A DNA stretch of 64,000 bases from Butyrivibrio sp. NC2002 (GCF_000702265.1 NZ_JNKZ01000004.1:372001-436000); one strand, 5' to 3'. Shown: positions 45,636 through 55,376, numbered from the stretch's first letter. The notes: generated by a model not told the origin, from the letters alone. Numbers and translations: made by a program.

Positions 45636-46571
45636 ATGGAGAACAAAAAGGCAGTAGTGTCTCTGGGTCATGAGGCACTTGGATATACCACTCTTGAGCA
45701 GATGGAAGCAGTTAAGCTTACCGCAAAAGCACTCGCAGATCTTGCAGAGGCAGGCTATCAGCTCAACATCACACACAGTAATGGTCCACAGGTCAGCATG
45801 ATCCACAAGGCTATGACCGAGCTGCGCAGAATCTACATCGATTACACACCCGCTCCCATGAGCGTCTGCAGCGCAATGAGTCAGGGCTACGTTGGTTACG
45901 ACCTTCAGAATTCACTTAAGAGTGAGCTCACAAGCCGCGGAATATCCACACCTGTGTGCACGATCTTAACTCAGGTTGTAGTTGATCCTTACGACGAAGC
46001 CTTCTATTCTCCGACCAAGGTCATCGGCAGATACATGTCCAAGGAAGATGCTGACAACGAGATAAAGAAGGGCAATTTCGTAAAGGAAGTTCCCGGAAAA
46101 GGCTATCTTCGTATCGTTGCAGCTCCAGCTCCGCTTGAAATTGTTGAGCTTGATACTATCAAAACTCTTTCAGATGCAGGCCAGATTGTAATCGCATGCG
46201 GCGGTGGCGGAATACCTGTAATCCAGCAAAAGCACGTATTAAAGGGTGCTTCCGCAGTTATCGAGAAGGACGCAATTGCAGGAAAACTTGCTTCTGACTT
46301 ATGCGCAGACAAGCTTATCATCCTTACATCCGTTCCCTGCGTTTACACTAACTTTGAAAAAGAAGATCAGGCACCTATCGAGAAGATGGATGTTGCCACT
46401 TGTGAAAAGTACATCGAAGAAAATCAGTTTGGTGAGACAAATATGCTTCCCAAGATCGAGGCAGCAATCTCATTCCTTAAGACTAATCCTCAAGGCAGCG
46501 TTCTTATCACTTCTATCGCAAAGGTATCCGATGCGCTTAAAGGTAAGGCAGGTACACTTATTACTGCGTAA
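45636..46571 (+). CDS. arcC: Carbamate kinase-like protein
   Basis: Carbamate kinase makes ATP and carbamate from carbamoyl phosphate and ADP, usually in arginine or purine breakdown. The 311-residue protein has the amino acid kinase fold with THSNGPQVSMI, MSVCSAMSQGYVGYDLQN, VIACGGGGIPV and the conserved Lys in SAVIEKDAIAGKLA. The N-terminal loop reads SLGHEALG instead of the common LGGNAL. This variant occurs in a clostridial subgroup, so the substrate may differ. The ATG at 45636 follows GGAGG. No arginine deiminase gene is nearby. Confidence 0.82.
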   Translation: MENKKAVVSLGHEALGYTTLEQMEAVKLTAKALADLAEAGYQLNITHSNGPQVSMIHKAMTELRRIYIDYTPAPMSVCSAMSQGYVGYDLQNSLKSELTSRGISTPVCTILTQVVVDPYDEAFYSPTKVIGRYMSKEDADNEIKKGNFVKEVPGKGYLRIVAAPAPLEIVELDTIKTLSDAGQIVIACGGGGIPVIQQKHVLKGASAVIEKDAIAGKLASDLCADKLIILTSVPCVYTNFEKEDQAPIEKMDVATCEKYIEENQFGETNMLPKIEAAISFLKTNPQGSVLITSIAKVSDALKGKAGTLITA

Positions 46572-46653
46572 TGTAAATTATTATGCGCAAGCTAAACTTA
46601 AACGCATAGTTGATATGAAAAATGATTTTAGGAAAGCATTTTCCTAATGATAA

Positions 46654-46692
46654 AAACCGGAAGCTTATGAATTTTGTCTAGCTTCCGGTTTT
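46654..46692. terminator. Bidirectional terminator between arcC and clpX
   Basis: AACCGGAAGCT pairs with AGCTTCCGGTT with T-runs on both strands, serving the convergent genes arcC and clpX. A second dyad (TTAGGAAA/TTTCCTAA, 46628-46647) lies just before it. Confidence 0.88.
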
Positions 46693-46774
46693 ATATTGTC
46701 TATTTTATCCTTGAAGACTGCAAATGCAAAACCATCCATGCATCGAATCCATTTCAGAGATGTGCTTTTAATAA

Positions 46775-48271
46775 TCACACCTCAGTAAAATCTTCCTTCA
46801 TGGGAATTGCCTTTGGCACCTCTTCACTTCTTATCTCGATCATAGGGCCGCCCTTACCTCTTATGTAGTCTCCTGTGATAGTGACGTGACCTATATTCTC
46901 ATCCTTTGGAATCTCATACATAATATCAAGCATGAATTCCTCTATGATAGCGCGCAGAGCTCTTGCTCCGGTGTCTTTTTCCATGGCTTTTTCTGCGATG
47001 GCATAGAGTGCGTCATCATCAAAATCAAGCTTAACTTCATCAAGCGCAAGAAGCTTCTGGTACTGTTTAAGAATAGCATTCTTGGGCTCTTTTAATATCT
47101 CAACAAGCATATCCTTGGAAAGCCCCTGAAGCGTGCAGATGATAGGAAGTCTTCCGAGGAATTCAGGGATCATTCCAAACTTCTTAAGGTCGTCCACAGT
47201 AACCTTGGTGATAAGATCAGGATCCTTGTCCCACTTATCCTTAAGGTCAGCATCAAAACCTATGGAAGTCTGCTTGTTCAGTCTCTGCTTTATGATCTCC
47301 TCCATATCCGGGAAAGCACCACCGCAGATAAAGAGAATATTTCTTGTATTTACTGTCGTAAGCGGAACCATTGCGTTTTTGCTGCTTGCGCCGACAGGAA
47401 CTTCAACATCAGCTCCCTCAAGGAGTTTGAGCATACCCTGCTGAACAGATTCGCCGCTTACATCCCTTGACGTGGTGTTCTTCTTTTTTGCGATCTTATC
47501 TATCTCGTCTATGAAGATAATTCCCTGCTCAGCTTTTTCAATGTCATTATCTGCTGCCGCAAGAAGCTTACTAACTACGCTCTCGATATCATCGCCTATA
47601 TATCCGGCCTCAGTTAGAGATGTCGCATCCGTTATGGCAAGCGGCACATCAAGGAGCCTTGCAAGTGTCTTTACCAGATAGGTCTTACCACTACCTGTAG
47701 GTCCTATCATTAGAATGTTGGATTTCTCAATCTCTATGTCATCCATAGTGCCTGTCGCAACTCTCTTATAGTGGTTGTAGACAGCAACGGATATTATCTT
47801 CTTGGCCTTTTCCTGACCTACAACATAATCATCCAGCTTAGCCTTGATCTTGTGAGGTGCGGGAATGTTATGGATATCAAATTCGGGCTTTACCTTCTCC
47901 TCTTTTTCCTTCTTCTTTTTGATCTTCTGAGAGTTGGGGATTCCGCCCGTGTTCTGCATATCTCCGAAATCCATAAATCCAAATCCCGGCATGTTGGTAT
48001 GCTTGTTAAGCTCGTTCATCAGAGTCGGGTTATTAAGTAGATTTTGATAATCATACTGACTTACAGTATCCATCGTCTTGTGCATACAGTCATCGCACAC
48101 GCATATCCCGTTAGGAAGGTGGAACATCTTGCCAGCCTTGCTCTCAGGTCTTCTGCACATAAAGCAGACATCTTCGTACTCAGGCTTTTTTTCATCCTTG
48201 TTATCATTATTATCTTCGTTATTTATATCCTTGTTTTCAAGTTCATCATTATTCTCGTAATTATCGCTCAT
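46775..48271 (-). CDS. clpX: ClpX-type AAA+ unfoldase
   Basis: Unfolds proteins for the ClpP protease. An acidic Asn/Asp/Glu/Lys-rich N-terminal extension of about 30 residues precedes the zinc-binding domain (Cys36, Cys39, Cys59, Cys62 counted from the ATG at 48271). A charged linker follows, then the AAA+ module with Walker A GPTGSGKTYLVKTLA, Walker B IIFIDEIDKIAKK and sensor 2 GARALRAI. The protein is longer than typical ClpX, owing to the N-terminus and linker. The ATG at 48271 follows GGAGAAG. No clpP lies next to it. Confidence 0.92.
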   Translation of the reverse strand: MSDNYENNDELENKDINNEDNNDNKDEKKPEYEDVCFMCRRPESKAGKMFHLPNGICVCDDCMHKTMDTVSQYDYQNLLNNPTLMNELNKHTNMPGFGFMDFGDMQNTGGIPNSQKIKKKKEKEEKVKPEFDIHNIPAPHKIKAKLDDYVVGQEKAKKIISVAVYNHYKRVATGTMDDIEIEKSNILMIGPTGSGKTYLVKTLARLLDVPLAITDATSLTEAGYIGDDIESVVSKLLAAADNDIEKAEQGIIFIDEIDKIAKKKNTTSRDVSGESVQQGMLKLLEGADVEVPVGASSKNAMVPLTTVNTRNILFICGGAFPDMEEIIKQRLNKQTSIGFDADLKDKWDKDPDLITKVTVDDLKKFGMIPEFLGRLPIICTLQGLSKDMLVEILKEPKNAILKQYQKLLALDEVKLDFDDDALYAIAEKAMEKDTGARALRAIIEEFMLDIMYEIPKDENIGHVTITGDYIRGKGGPMIEIRSEEVPKAIPMKEDFTEV

Positions 48272-48404
48272 ATTCTTCTCCAAATGTTTAGATTACTCGT
48301 ACACAATTTATTATATGCATGCCCTACTCTATCATCAAGTTAAGAAAAAATAAATTAGCGCTGCATATTTTCCGGATCTGACTATATAAAAAATTAAACG
48401 AAAA

Positions 48405-48444
48405 AGGGAGCCGGCGCTCATATGTATGAAAACGTCTGCTCCCT
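48405..48444 (-). terminator. Terminator of the htrA-like gene
   Basis: AGGGAGC pairs with GCTCCCT around a long loop, followed by a TTTTTT run on the minus strand, 19 bases after the stop. Confidence 0.8.
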
Positions 48445-48462
48445 AAAATCTACTGTTTTATA

Positions 48463-50352
48463 TTAGTTGCCAAATCCAAAGGGGAATCCGAATCCGTTGT
48501 CATCGCTGAAAGGATCATAGAATCCCTGCTGCTGATCCTGGCCTTCTTCCTGCTTTGCATCTTCGTTGGGCTCACCTTCGTAAGTATCTGAGCTGTTCTC
48601 CTCAGCTGACTGAACTGTCTGCTTGCTGCCAAGAGTTACCTCAACGTCATGCTCCTGATAGCCGTTATCTGACTGTCTCATAACTGTGATGGTTACTGTC
48701 TCGCCTACTGTGTAATATGCAAGTCTGTTCTGAAGATCGTCTTTTGATGAGATCTCGTTGCCATCAAACTTGGTAATGATATCGCCTTCCTGGATACCTG
48801 CTGCCTGTGCACCGCCGTCAGCGGAAACACCTGCTACATATACGCCAAGAGGAAGTCCGTACATCTCTGAAACTTCTGAAGTTACGCTTACGATTGATAC
48901 TCCAAGATAACCTCTTTCCTCATCAGATACCTTTGAACGAGTCTTTTCAGTCATCAGTTTTTCGATGATAGGCTTAGCTGTTGAGATCGGGATTGCATAA
49001 CCCATACCTTCGATTGCTTCGCCGCCAATCTTGTTAGAGTTGATACCGATTACTTCGCCGCTTATGTTAAGAAGTGCACCACCTGAGTTACCGGGGTTGA
49101 TAGCTGCACTTGTCTGGATGAATGTGCCCTGTTTTGAATCGCTTAAATCAATAACACGATTTACTGCGCTTATTACACCTGTTGTTACTGACTGACCATA
49201 GCCAAGAGCGTTACCTATTGCAATTGCGGGCTCGCCGAGTACCAGTGAATCTGAATCACCAAGTGTTGCTACTGCGATAGCGCCCTTAGTGTCGTCTGTG
49301 AGTGCTGTAAGCTGAACTGCGATAACTGCAAGGTCCATGTTTGAATCTGTACCCTTAACTTCTGCTGATGCTGTTGATTCATCAACGAAAGTAACTTCAA
49401 GGGAATCAGCACCTTCTATTACGTGGTAGTTAGTTGCAATCAAAAGCTCTGTATCATTTGTGCCTACAATAAAGCCTGAACCTGATGCTGTCTGCTCCTG
49501 AGAGTAGTTCTGTCCAAAGTAGTTATAGGACTCTGTAAAGTTGTTATTTATAGAAACCATTGCGGGCATTGCTGCTGCAACGACTTCTGTAACATCTGTA
49601 ACTACTGTATGATCTTTTTCCATTGTCTCAGTCTTAGCTATTCCATCTGAGCTGTTTGATCCTACAGCCTCTTCAGAAGTGTTATCTTCTGCTGAAGTGC
49701 TGTCCTCTGCTGAAGCTACATCTTCATTCTGAGTTGTTTCCTCTGTCTGTTTGTCATCATTGGAAGCTATAAGCTTTCCTGCTCTTGTGATCCTTGAGTA
49801 GCTGTAGTACACACCACCTGCAAGGAGTGCTACTACTGCAACTGCTGCAACCGCGATTGCGATCACTTTGCCGGCGCCGCCTTTCTTTGGACCATTTCCG
49901 CCGTTGCCCTGAGGCATTCCACTATATGAACCATACTGGTATGAACCATAAGTTGTGCCATTTGGATTAGAGTAATTACCTGTATTTGAATTGTTGTAGT
50001 TATTTGCGTTATAGCTTGTGTAATTACCCTGGTTGTATGTCTGTGAATAATTTCCCTGAGATGAGCCTGTCTGACTATAGCTACCTGTTGTTCCGGTATG
50101 AGTTGTTCCTGCTCCCTGATAGCTTCCTGTTGCACCGTTATAGCTGCCTGTCTGATTATAGCTGCTATTTTGTGCTGAGTAACTGCCGGTTGTCTGGGAG
50201 CTGTTTCCCGTGTAGGAAGTCTGACCTGTATAGCCGGTATTCTGAACCGATGAATATGTACTTCCGGTTCCTGTGTATCCGGCATTTGTGTTACTGCTCT
50301 GACTTGTCTGATCGTCTGTGTGCTTTACAGCATCGTTTTCATTTTCATACAT
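48463..50352 (-). CDS. htrA: Membrane-anchored HtrA/DegP-like serine protease with low-complexity N-terminus
   Basis: A surface quality-control protease. Residues 1-150 are cytoplasmic and almost only Gly, Ser, Thr, Tyr, Asn and Gln (repeating YTGQTSYTGN-like units). A membrane segment covers about 162-184, followed by an acidic Ser/Thr/Glu linker. The trypsin-like domain has His310 (ATNYHVIEG), Asp340 (SNMDLAVI) and Ser423 (NPGNSGGALL). One PDZ domain follows (LGVYVAGVSADGGAQAAGIQEGD), then an acidic Gln-rich tail with Phe/Gly. The ATG at 50352 has GAGAGGG upstream. Confidence 0.92.
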   Translation of the reverse strand: MYENENDAVKHTDDQTSQSSNTNAGYTGTGSTYSSVQNTGYTGQTSYTGNSSQTTGSYSAQNSSYNQTGSYNGATGSYQGAGTTHTGTTGSYSQTGSSQGNYSQTYNQGNYTSYNANNYNNSNTGNYSNPNGTTYGSYQYGSYSGMPQGNGGNGPKKGGAGKVIAIAVAAVAVVALLAGGVYYSYSRITRAGKLIASNDDKQTEETTQNEDVASAEDSTSAEDNTSEEAVGSNSSDGIAKTETMEKDHTVVTDVTEVVAAAMPAMVSINNNFTESYNYFGQNYSQEQTASGSGFIVGTNDTELLIATNYHVIEGADSLEVTFVDESTASAEVKGTDSNMDLAVIAVQLTALTDDTKGAIAVATLGDSDSLVLGEPAIAIGNALGYGQSVTTGVISAVNRVIDLSDSKQGTFIQTSAAINPGNSGGALLNISGEVIGINSNKIGGEAIEGMGYAIPISTAKPIIEKLMTEKTRSKVSDEERGYLGVSIVSVTSEVSEMYGLPLGVYVAGVSADGGAQAAGIQEGDIITKFDGNEISSKDDLQNRLAYYTVGETVTITVMRQSDNGYQEHDVEVTLGSKQTVQSAEENSSDTYEGEPNEDAKQEEGQDQQQGFYDPFSDDNGFGFPFGFGN

Positions 50353-50524
50353 GAAGCATCCCTCTCTTCTATAATAAAATAATGATTTTAAAAATTTTGA
50401 TTTTGAGACATAAAGTTTTTTGCAATTAACTTTCTTATCAACTTATGTTACACAGTATAAAATCAGTTTGTGACTAAATTGTGATAAAAGTATCAAAAAA
50501 ATATTTCTCTAACCTAAAACGAAA

Positions 50525-50803
50525 TTAAAAATAAAAATCGTCCTCTTCTATCACTTGGATTTCCATATAGTCAAAGGGAATCTCTTCTATGAATGCATCT
50601 TTTGTGAATCTGCATTTGTTATGCACCTGAAAATCATGAACCGTGGATTTAAGCCAGATTGGCTTTTGAAGATCCAGCTCGTAACAAGCTTTTTCGATCG
50701 CATTCATTACCTTGTGCGTCCTGGTATCCTGAGTGTCATCCTCGATCACCAGGTCGTTTTGCAGATGATTATCTTTTACAAGTCTTATCCAAAGTCTGAA
50801 CAT
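50525..50803 (-). CDS. Small conserved-looking hypothetical protein
   Basis: A 92-residue soluble protein of unknown family, with a basic N-terminus (MFRLWIRLVKDNHL) and an acidic aromatic C-terminus (EDDFYF). CGGAGA precedes the ATG. It stands alone between galE and htrA on the same strand. Confidence 0.65.
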   Translation of the reverse strand: MFRLWIRLVKDNHLQNDLVIEDDTQDTRTHKVMNAIEKACYELDLQKPIWLKSTVHDFQVHNKCRFTKDAFIEEIPFDYMEIQVIEEDDFYF

Positions 50804-50899
50804 AAACTATCTCCGTTTTGCTTAAGGGAATTGTGTTTTCTATAAAAATATGTCCCGGAAAATTTTTACACTTAAAAGTATTTTATACCGGAAAAAAAT

Positions 50900-50918
50900 G
50901 GCGGCCCATCGGACCGCC
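50900..50918 (-). terminator. Terminator of galE
   Basis: GGCGGTCC pairs with GGGCCGCC-like bases and is followed on the minus strand by ATTTTTTT, 11 bases after the galE stop. Confidence 0.85.
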
Positions 50919-50928
50919 AAAATATATA

Positions 50929-51945
50929 TCAGTCATCATAACCGTTGGGGTTATTGCTCTGCCATCTCCAGGAATCTTCGCACATTTCCCTGATTCCGTA
51001 CTGAGCTTTCCAGCCAAGTTCTTTCTCAGCCTTAGCTGCACTTGAATAGCAGGTAGCGATATCGCCGGGGCGTCTTGCCTGTATTTCATAAGGAATCTTT
51101 ACGCCGTTTGCTTCTTCGAAGTTCTTAACGATATCAAGAACGCTGTAACCAACGCCTGTTCCAAGGTTGTAAATTGAAAGACCGCTTCCGGGCTCGAGCT
51201 TCTTAAGAGCCTTAACATGACCAATTGCAAGGTCAACAACGTGGATATAATCGCGCACGCCTGTTCCATCAGGTGTATCGTAGTCGTTACCGAATACGTT
51301 GAGCTTGGGAAGACGACCAACTGCAACTTGTGTTATGTAAGGCATAAGGTTGTTCGGAATTCCGTTAGGGTTCTCACCTATTGTTCCGCTCTTGTGAGCA
51401 CCTATAGGATTGAAGTATCTAAGAAGAACTACGTTCCATTCAGGATCAGCATGCTGCATGTCTGAAAGAACCTGCTCAAGCATTGACTTTGTCCATCCGT
51501 AAGGATTGGTACACTGTCCCTTAGGGCACTCCTCTGTGATCGGGATGATAGCGGGATCACCGTAAACTGTAGCAGATGAAGAGAAGATGATGTTCTTGCA
51601 TCCATGCTTTCTCATTACATCAACGAGTATGAGTGTACCGCCGATATTGTTTTCATAATATTCCCAAGGCTTCTGAACTGATTCGCCAACAGCCTTAAGA
51701 CCTGCAAAGTGAATTACCGAATCAATCTTTTCCTTAGAAAAAATCTCCTCAAGTCCTTCTCTGTCACGAATATCTGTCTTATAAAAAGGAACCTTTTTAC
51801 CTGTTATTGCTTCAACGCGAGCAAGAACCTTCTCGCTGGCATTTGCAAGGTTATCCATAACTACTACATCGTAGCCTGCGTTCTGAAGTTCAACTACTGT
51901 ATGGCTACCAATGTATCCTGCACCACCTGTAACTAAAATTGCCAT
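50929..51945 (-). CDS. galE: UDP-glucose 4-epimerase
   Basis: Interconverts UDP-glucose and UDP-galactose with bound NAD. The 338-residue SDR protein has [24 protein letters not shown] and the catalytic YGWTK in [17 protein letters not shown] precedes the ATG. The upstream gene makes a UDP-sugar, so the two may act together in sugar use or glycan synthesis. Confidence 0.94.
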   Translation of the reverse strand: MAILVTGGAGYIGSHTVVELQNAGYDVVVMDNLANASEKVLARVEAITGKKVPFYKTDIRDREGLEEIFSKEKIDSVIHFAGLKAVGESVQKPWEYYENNIGGTLILVDVMRKHGCKNIIFSSSATVYGDPAIIPITEECPKGQCTNPYGWTKSMLEQVLSDMQHADPEWNVVLLRYFNPIGAHKSGTIGENPNGIPNNLMPYITQVAVGRLPKLNVFGNDYDTPDGTGVRDYIHVVDLAIGHVKALKKLEPGSGLSIYNLGTGVGYSVLDIVKNFEEANGVKIPYEIQARRPGDIATCYSSAAKAEKELGWKAQYGIREMCEDSWRWQSNNPNGYDD

Positions 51946-52120
51946 TTTGCACCTCCGATAGCTTTTTGATTGTATTACCGGAAAACACGCTATGTGCTTC
52001 CTGTTTAATAATGCATTGATTCCATCTTAGTTCTAAAAACGAAGATTTTCAATAAAAAAAGCTTCTTTTTGATAATCCGACAGCAATATTTGCAAGTCGC
52101 ATCCCAAAATGAACAGTCTA

Positions 52121-53347
52121 TCAGAGCTCAATTCCGTTCTTTTTGCAGAGCTCTCTTGCAGATTCAACTGAATCAACGCCTGTCTTATTTTTGATGGGAG
52201 CAAACTCATGCTCTCTTACAACCTCAAAAGGAAGGCAGCTGTCGAGCTCATGGATCATATCAAGAACAAGCTGTTCAAACTTGCATCCGTTAGGTTTTTC
52301 AGGCTTAACGGGCTCTCCGTTTTCATCGATATAAGGAATCTTCTTTTCAACGACATGGAGCGGAAGCTCTTTTCTTGCAATTCTCTCAAGTGCAGGCTCG
52401 TTGAAGAGGTAGTTTAAGATTACACCGTAGTTGTATGCGGGATCTCCTGCCTCGTCCTTCGCATCCATCATCTCCTGTGAAAGCTCGTAGTACTCGACAA
52501 TTGAAGGCTTGCCATCTTCAAGGCACATAACACCAACTGATTCGTTTGGAGCATTCTTTTTAACAACCTTGGATCCAACCTCAGCGCCTGCAAGGATAGT
52601 AGCGCCAACAAAGCAAGGATCGCAGATTCTCTGAAGCACGTTATCTACTGCAAAGATGTTGATCCACTCGATTCCCTCAGCATGAAGAGTCTCATCAAGA
52701 CCTGCCTTGAGCATAGAAGAAAACCAACCTGCATTTCCGTTGGGAGATGTGGACATTCTGCCCTTTTCTTCCATGTAAACCTTTCCGTCGTAATCTGATG
52801 CGGGAGCCATGTCCTGCTTGAAAAATGTTACCTTGTCTGCCTTGTAGCCAAAGAAGTTCTTCTCTGTAAGGAACTCAACTGTCTTTTCATGATTCTTCTC
52901 GCTTGTCATAATGAAAAGATGGATCCATGTATCTGTTGCCTTGACCACATCAAGAAGGTTCTCGATAATTCTCTGGAAAATGAATACGTCCTTTGTAAGA
53001 CCTATGTTATACATTCCCTTGGGATCGTCTGAGCCAAGTCTTGTTCCCATTCCGCCTGCAAGAAGACATGCTGCTACCTTGCCTGCTTTAATAGCTTCAA
53101 CACCTGCTTTGGTGAATTCGTCTCTTCTTTTTTCAATCTCGCTAAGCTGAGTAGCAGCAAGAGGTGCGAACTTTCCTCTCTCTGAACCTTTTCCGAGATT
53201 CTTTGCATTTTTAAGGATCTCAAAATCAGTCTCTTCGATCTGAGTAAGAAGTGCCTGCTTCTGTGCATCATCAAGTTCATCATAGTATTTAAGGACATGC
53301 ATCTGTCCATTCTTTTCAAGTTTTTCTTTTGCCTGTTCTAAGTTCAT
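52121..53347 (-). CDS. UDPGP-family uridylyltransferase (UDP-sugar pyrophosphorylase)
   Basis: A 408-residue nucleotidyltransferase of the eukaryote-like UDPGP type rather than the bacterial GalU type. The loop ACLLAGGMGTRLGSDDPKGMYNIGL binds UTP. MSTSPNGNAGWFSSM and INIFAVDNVLQRICDP match UDP-GlcNAc/UDP-glucose pyrophosphorylases. Either GlcNAc-1-P or Glc/Gal-1-P could be the substrate. GGGAGA precedes the ATG; galE lies downstream on the same strand. Confidence 0.85.
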   Translation of the reverse strand: MNLEQAKEKLEKNGQMHVLKYYDELDDAQKQALLTQIEETDFEILKNAKNLGKGSERGKFAPLAATQLSEIEKRRDEFTKAGVEAIKAGKVAACLLAGGMGTRLGSDDPKGMYNIGLTKDVFIFQRIIENLLDVVKATDTWIHLFIMTSEKNHEKTVEFLTEKNFFGYKADKVTFFKQDMAPASDYDGKVYMEEKGRMSTSPNGNAGWFSSMLKAGLDETLHAEGIEWINIFAVDNVLQRICDPCFVGATILAGAEVGSKVVKKNAPNESVGVMCLEDGKPSIVEYYELSQEMMDAKDEAGDPAYNYGVILNYLFNEPALERIARKELPLHVVEKKIPYIDENGEPVKPEKPNGCKFEQLVLDMIHELDSCLPFEVVREHEFAPIKNKTGVDSVESARELCKKNGIEL

Positions 53348-53465
53348 TTCTATCTCCCTTTTCCTATAACTTTTCCTAAAAAATGAAAAAAACGTCTTTA
53401 TAATAATAGTCGATTAGGAGAAATATTTCCACCTTGGCATGAAACCTACTGCTTCTTTGAAAATT

Positions 53466-54437
53466 TTAATTTACTATATTTCTGTCTTCGCCCCTTTTAT
53501 AAGCCTCGATATTTTTTGCAACTTCGTTCACACACCTTGTTCTTGCTTCGACACTCGCCCATGCCATGTGGGGTGTGATGTATAGTCTCTTGCTATCCTG
53601 AATTTTAAGAAGAGGGCTGTCTTTTTTCATGGGCTCTACCGATAGAACGTCAAGCCCAGCTCCCATTATTTCTTCATTTAGAAGTGCTTCATAGAGATCA
53701 TCCTCATTTACGACAGGGCCTCGCGCAACATTTATCAGGTAGGCAGTACTCTTCATTTTCATGAGAGCCACCTTGTCTATGAGATTCCTTGTCTTGTCGG
53801 TAAGTGGGCAGTGGAGTGACAATACATCGCTTCTTTCAAGGAGTTCGTCGAATGATACCATCTCGTATTCACCATCGTACTCCGTATAGGTTTTCCTTCC
53901 TGAAGCGGGATAGAAGATTACATGTGCGCCAAACGTTGTGGCTATGCTGGCTACGCTCCTTCCGATGTTGCCCATTCCGATTATTCCCCAGGTCATATTT
54001 TCAAGTTCATGAAACGGAATATCTATCTTGCTAAAATGCGTCTGAGCCGCATATTCTCCGCTTTTTACAAATTCATCATAGTCTTTTAAGCTCTCCATGA
54101 GATAAAAGAGCATCGCGAACGTATGCTGCGTAACTGAGGCGGTCGAATAGCCTGCAACATTTGCTACTTTTATTCCGCGCTCAGCGCATGCCTTGATATC
54201 CACGTTGTCAAAACCTGTTGCAAACTCGCAGATAAGCTTAAGATCCGGAGCCTGTTCTATAATGTCTGTCGTGATCTTGGACTTATTGATGCAAAGAACT
54301 TCTGCACCTGCAAGACGCTCTGCCGCATTCTCTGCTGTTACCTTATCTTTGTAATATGTAACATCTCCAGTTTTTGTCAGGGAGCTGTAATCTATATCAT
54401 TACCCACACTGTCTATTTCTGCCGCTACTATTTTCAT
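53466..54437 (-). CDS. D-2-hydroxyacid dehydrogenase, NAD-dependent
   Basis: A 323-residue oxidoreductase with the Rossmann motif WGIIGMGNIGRSVA and the catalytic Arg (NVARGPVVNE), Glu (DVLSVEPM) and His (TPHMAWA). It may reduce 2-oxoacids such as hydroxypyruvate or pyruvate; the substrate cannot be told. AAGGAAAGGA precedes the ATG. Its upstream region is the 169-bp repeat array. Confidence 0.88.
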   Translation of the reverse strand: MKIVAAEIDSVGNDIDYSSLTKTGDVTYYKDKVTAENAAERLAGAEVLCINKSKITTDIIEQAPDLKLICEFATGFDNVDIKACAERGIKVANVAGYSTASVTQHTFAMLFYLMESLKDYDEFVKSGEYAAQTHFSKIDIPFHELENMTWGIIGMGNIGRSVASIATTFGAHVIFYPASGRKTYTEYDGEYEMVSFDELLERSDVLSLHCPLTDKTRNLIDKVALMKMKSTAYLINVARGPVVNEDDLYEALLNEEIMGAGLDVLSVEPMKKDSPLLKIQDSKRLYITPHMAWASVEARTRCVNEVAKNIEAYKRGEDRNIVN

Positions 54438-54649
54438 GGTTTGCTTATCCTTTCCTTGCCGTTTCTATCTTGCCGTTCCTTCCTTGGGGTTCCTTCCTAG
54501 TACATCATTTCTTAAATACCTAGATCGTTTTTTGCTTGTGCGCAATCTTTTGCTATGCCACCCATTTTATCATGTTCGCGAATTTTTTGAATGTATTTAG
54601 TTCATAGTTTTTGTTTTTCTTAGGAAAAAAGTTAATCTGTGATTTCTTG

Positions 54650-55376
54650 CGGGCAAAAGCCCCAAGTATATAGAAAAACAGTAAGACTTGTTGTCTTTAC
54701 ACTTTCTGCTCCTGCGTTGCGGAGCGGTAAAAGCCACAAGTTGCCTTGAAATCACGGGGACTTGGGGCTTTTGAGGAATTCGAAGATGCGGTGACTGAAC
54801 GAATTCTTCTTGTGACATGGACGAAAAGCCACAAGTATATAGGAAATCAGCAAGACTTGTTGCTTTTGCTCTTTCGGCTCTTACGTCGCGGAGCGGAAAA
54901 AGCAACAAGTCGCCTTGAAATCATGGGTACTTGGGGCTTTTGAGGAATTCGAAGATGCGATGACTGAACGAATTCCTCTTGTGGCAAGGGCAAAAAGCCA
55001 CAAGTATATAGGAAAACGGACATACTTGTTGCTTTTGTTCTTTCTGCCACATCGTCACGGAGCGGAAAAAGCAACAAGTTGCCTCGAAATCACCGGGACT
55101 TGGGGCTTTTGAGGAATTCGGAGATGCGGTGACTGAACGAATTCTTCTTCTGACAAGGGCGAAAAGCCACAAGTATATGGAAAAATAGGGATACTTGTTG
55201 CTTTTGCTCTTTCGGCTCTTACGTCTCGGAGCGGAAAAAGCAACAAGTTGCCACGAAATCACGGGGACTTGGGGCTTTTGAGGAATTCGAAGATGCGATG
55301 ACTGAACGAATTCTTCTTCTGACAAGGGCAAAAAGCCCCAAGTATATAGGAAATCAGCAAGACTTGTTGCTTTTGA
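54650..55376. repeat. Array with 169-bp period sharing the hairpin of the 74-bp array
   Basis: ACTTGGGGCTTTTGAGGAAT recurs at 54760, 54929, 55098 and 55267, exactly 169 bases apart. Each period has three dyads. The first is AAAAGC-AA-CAAGT with ACTTG-GG-GCTTTT, the same hairpin as in the 38.0-38.7 kb array (the first copy has CA for AA). The second is a near reverse-complement copy of it. The third is GAGGAATTCG with CGAATTCCTC (perfect at 54942-54978, one change in others). The open frames through it are repeat echoes. The remaining bases of 54438-55463 hold a terminator and no gene. Confidence 0.88.
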
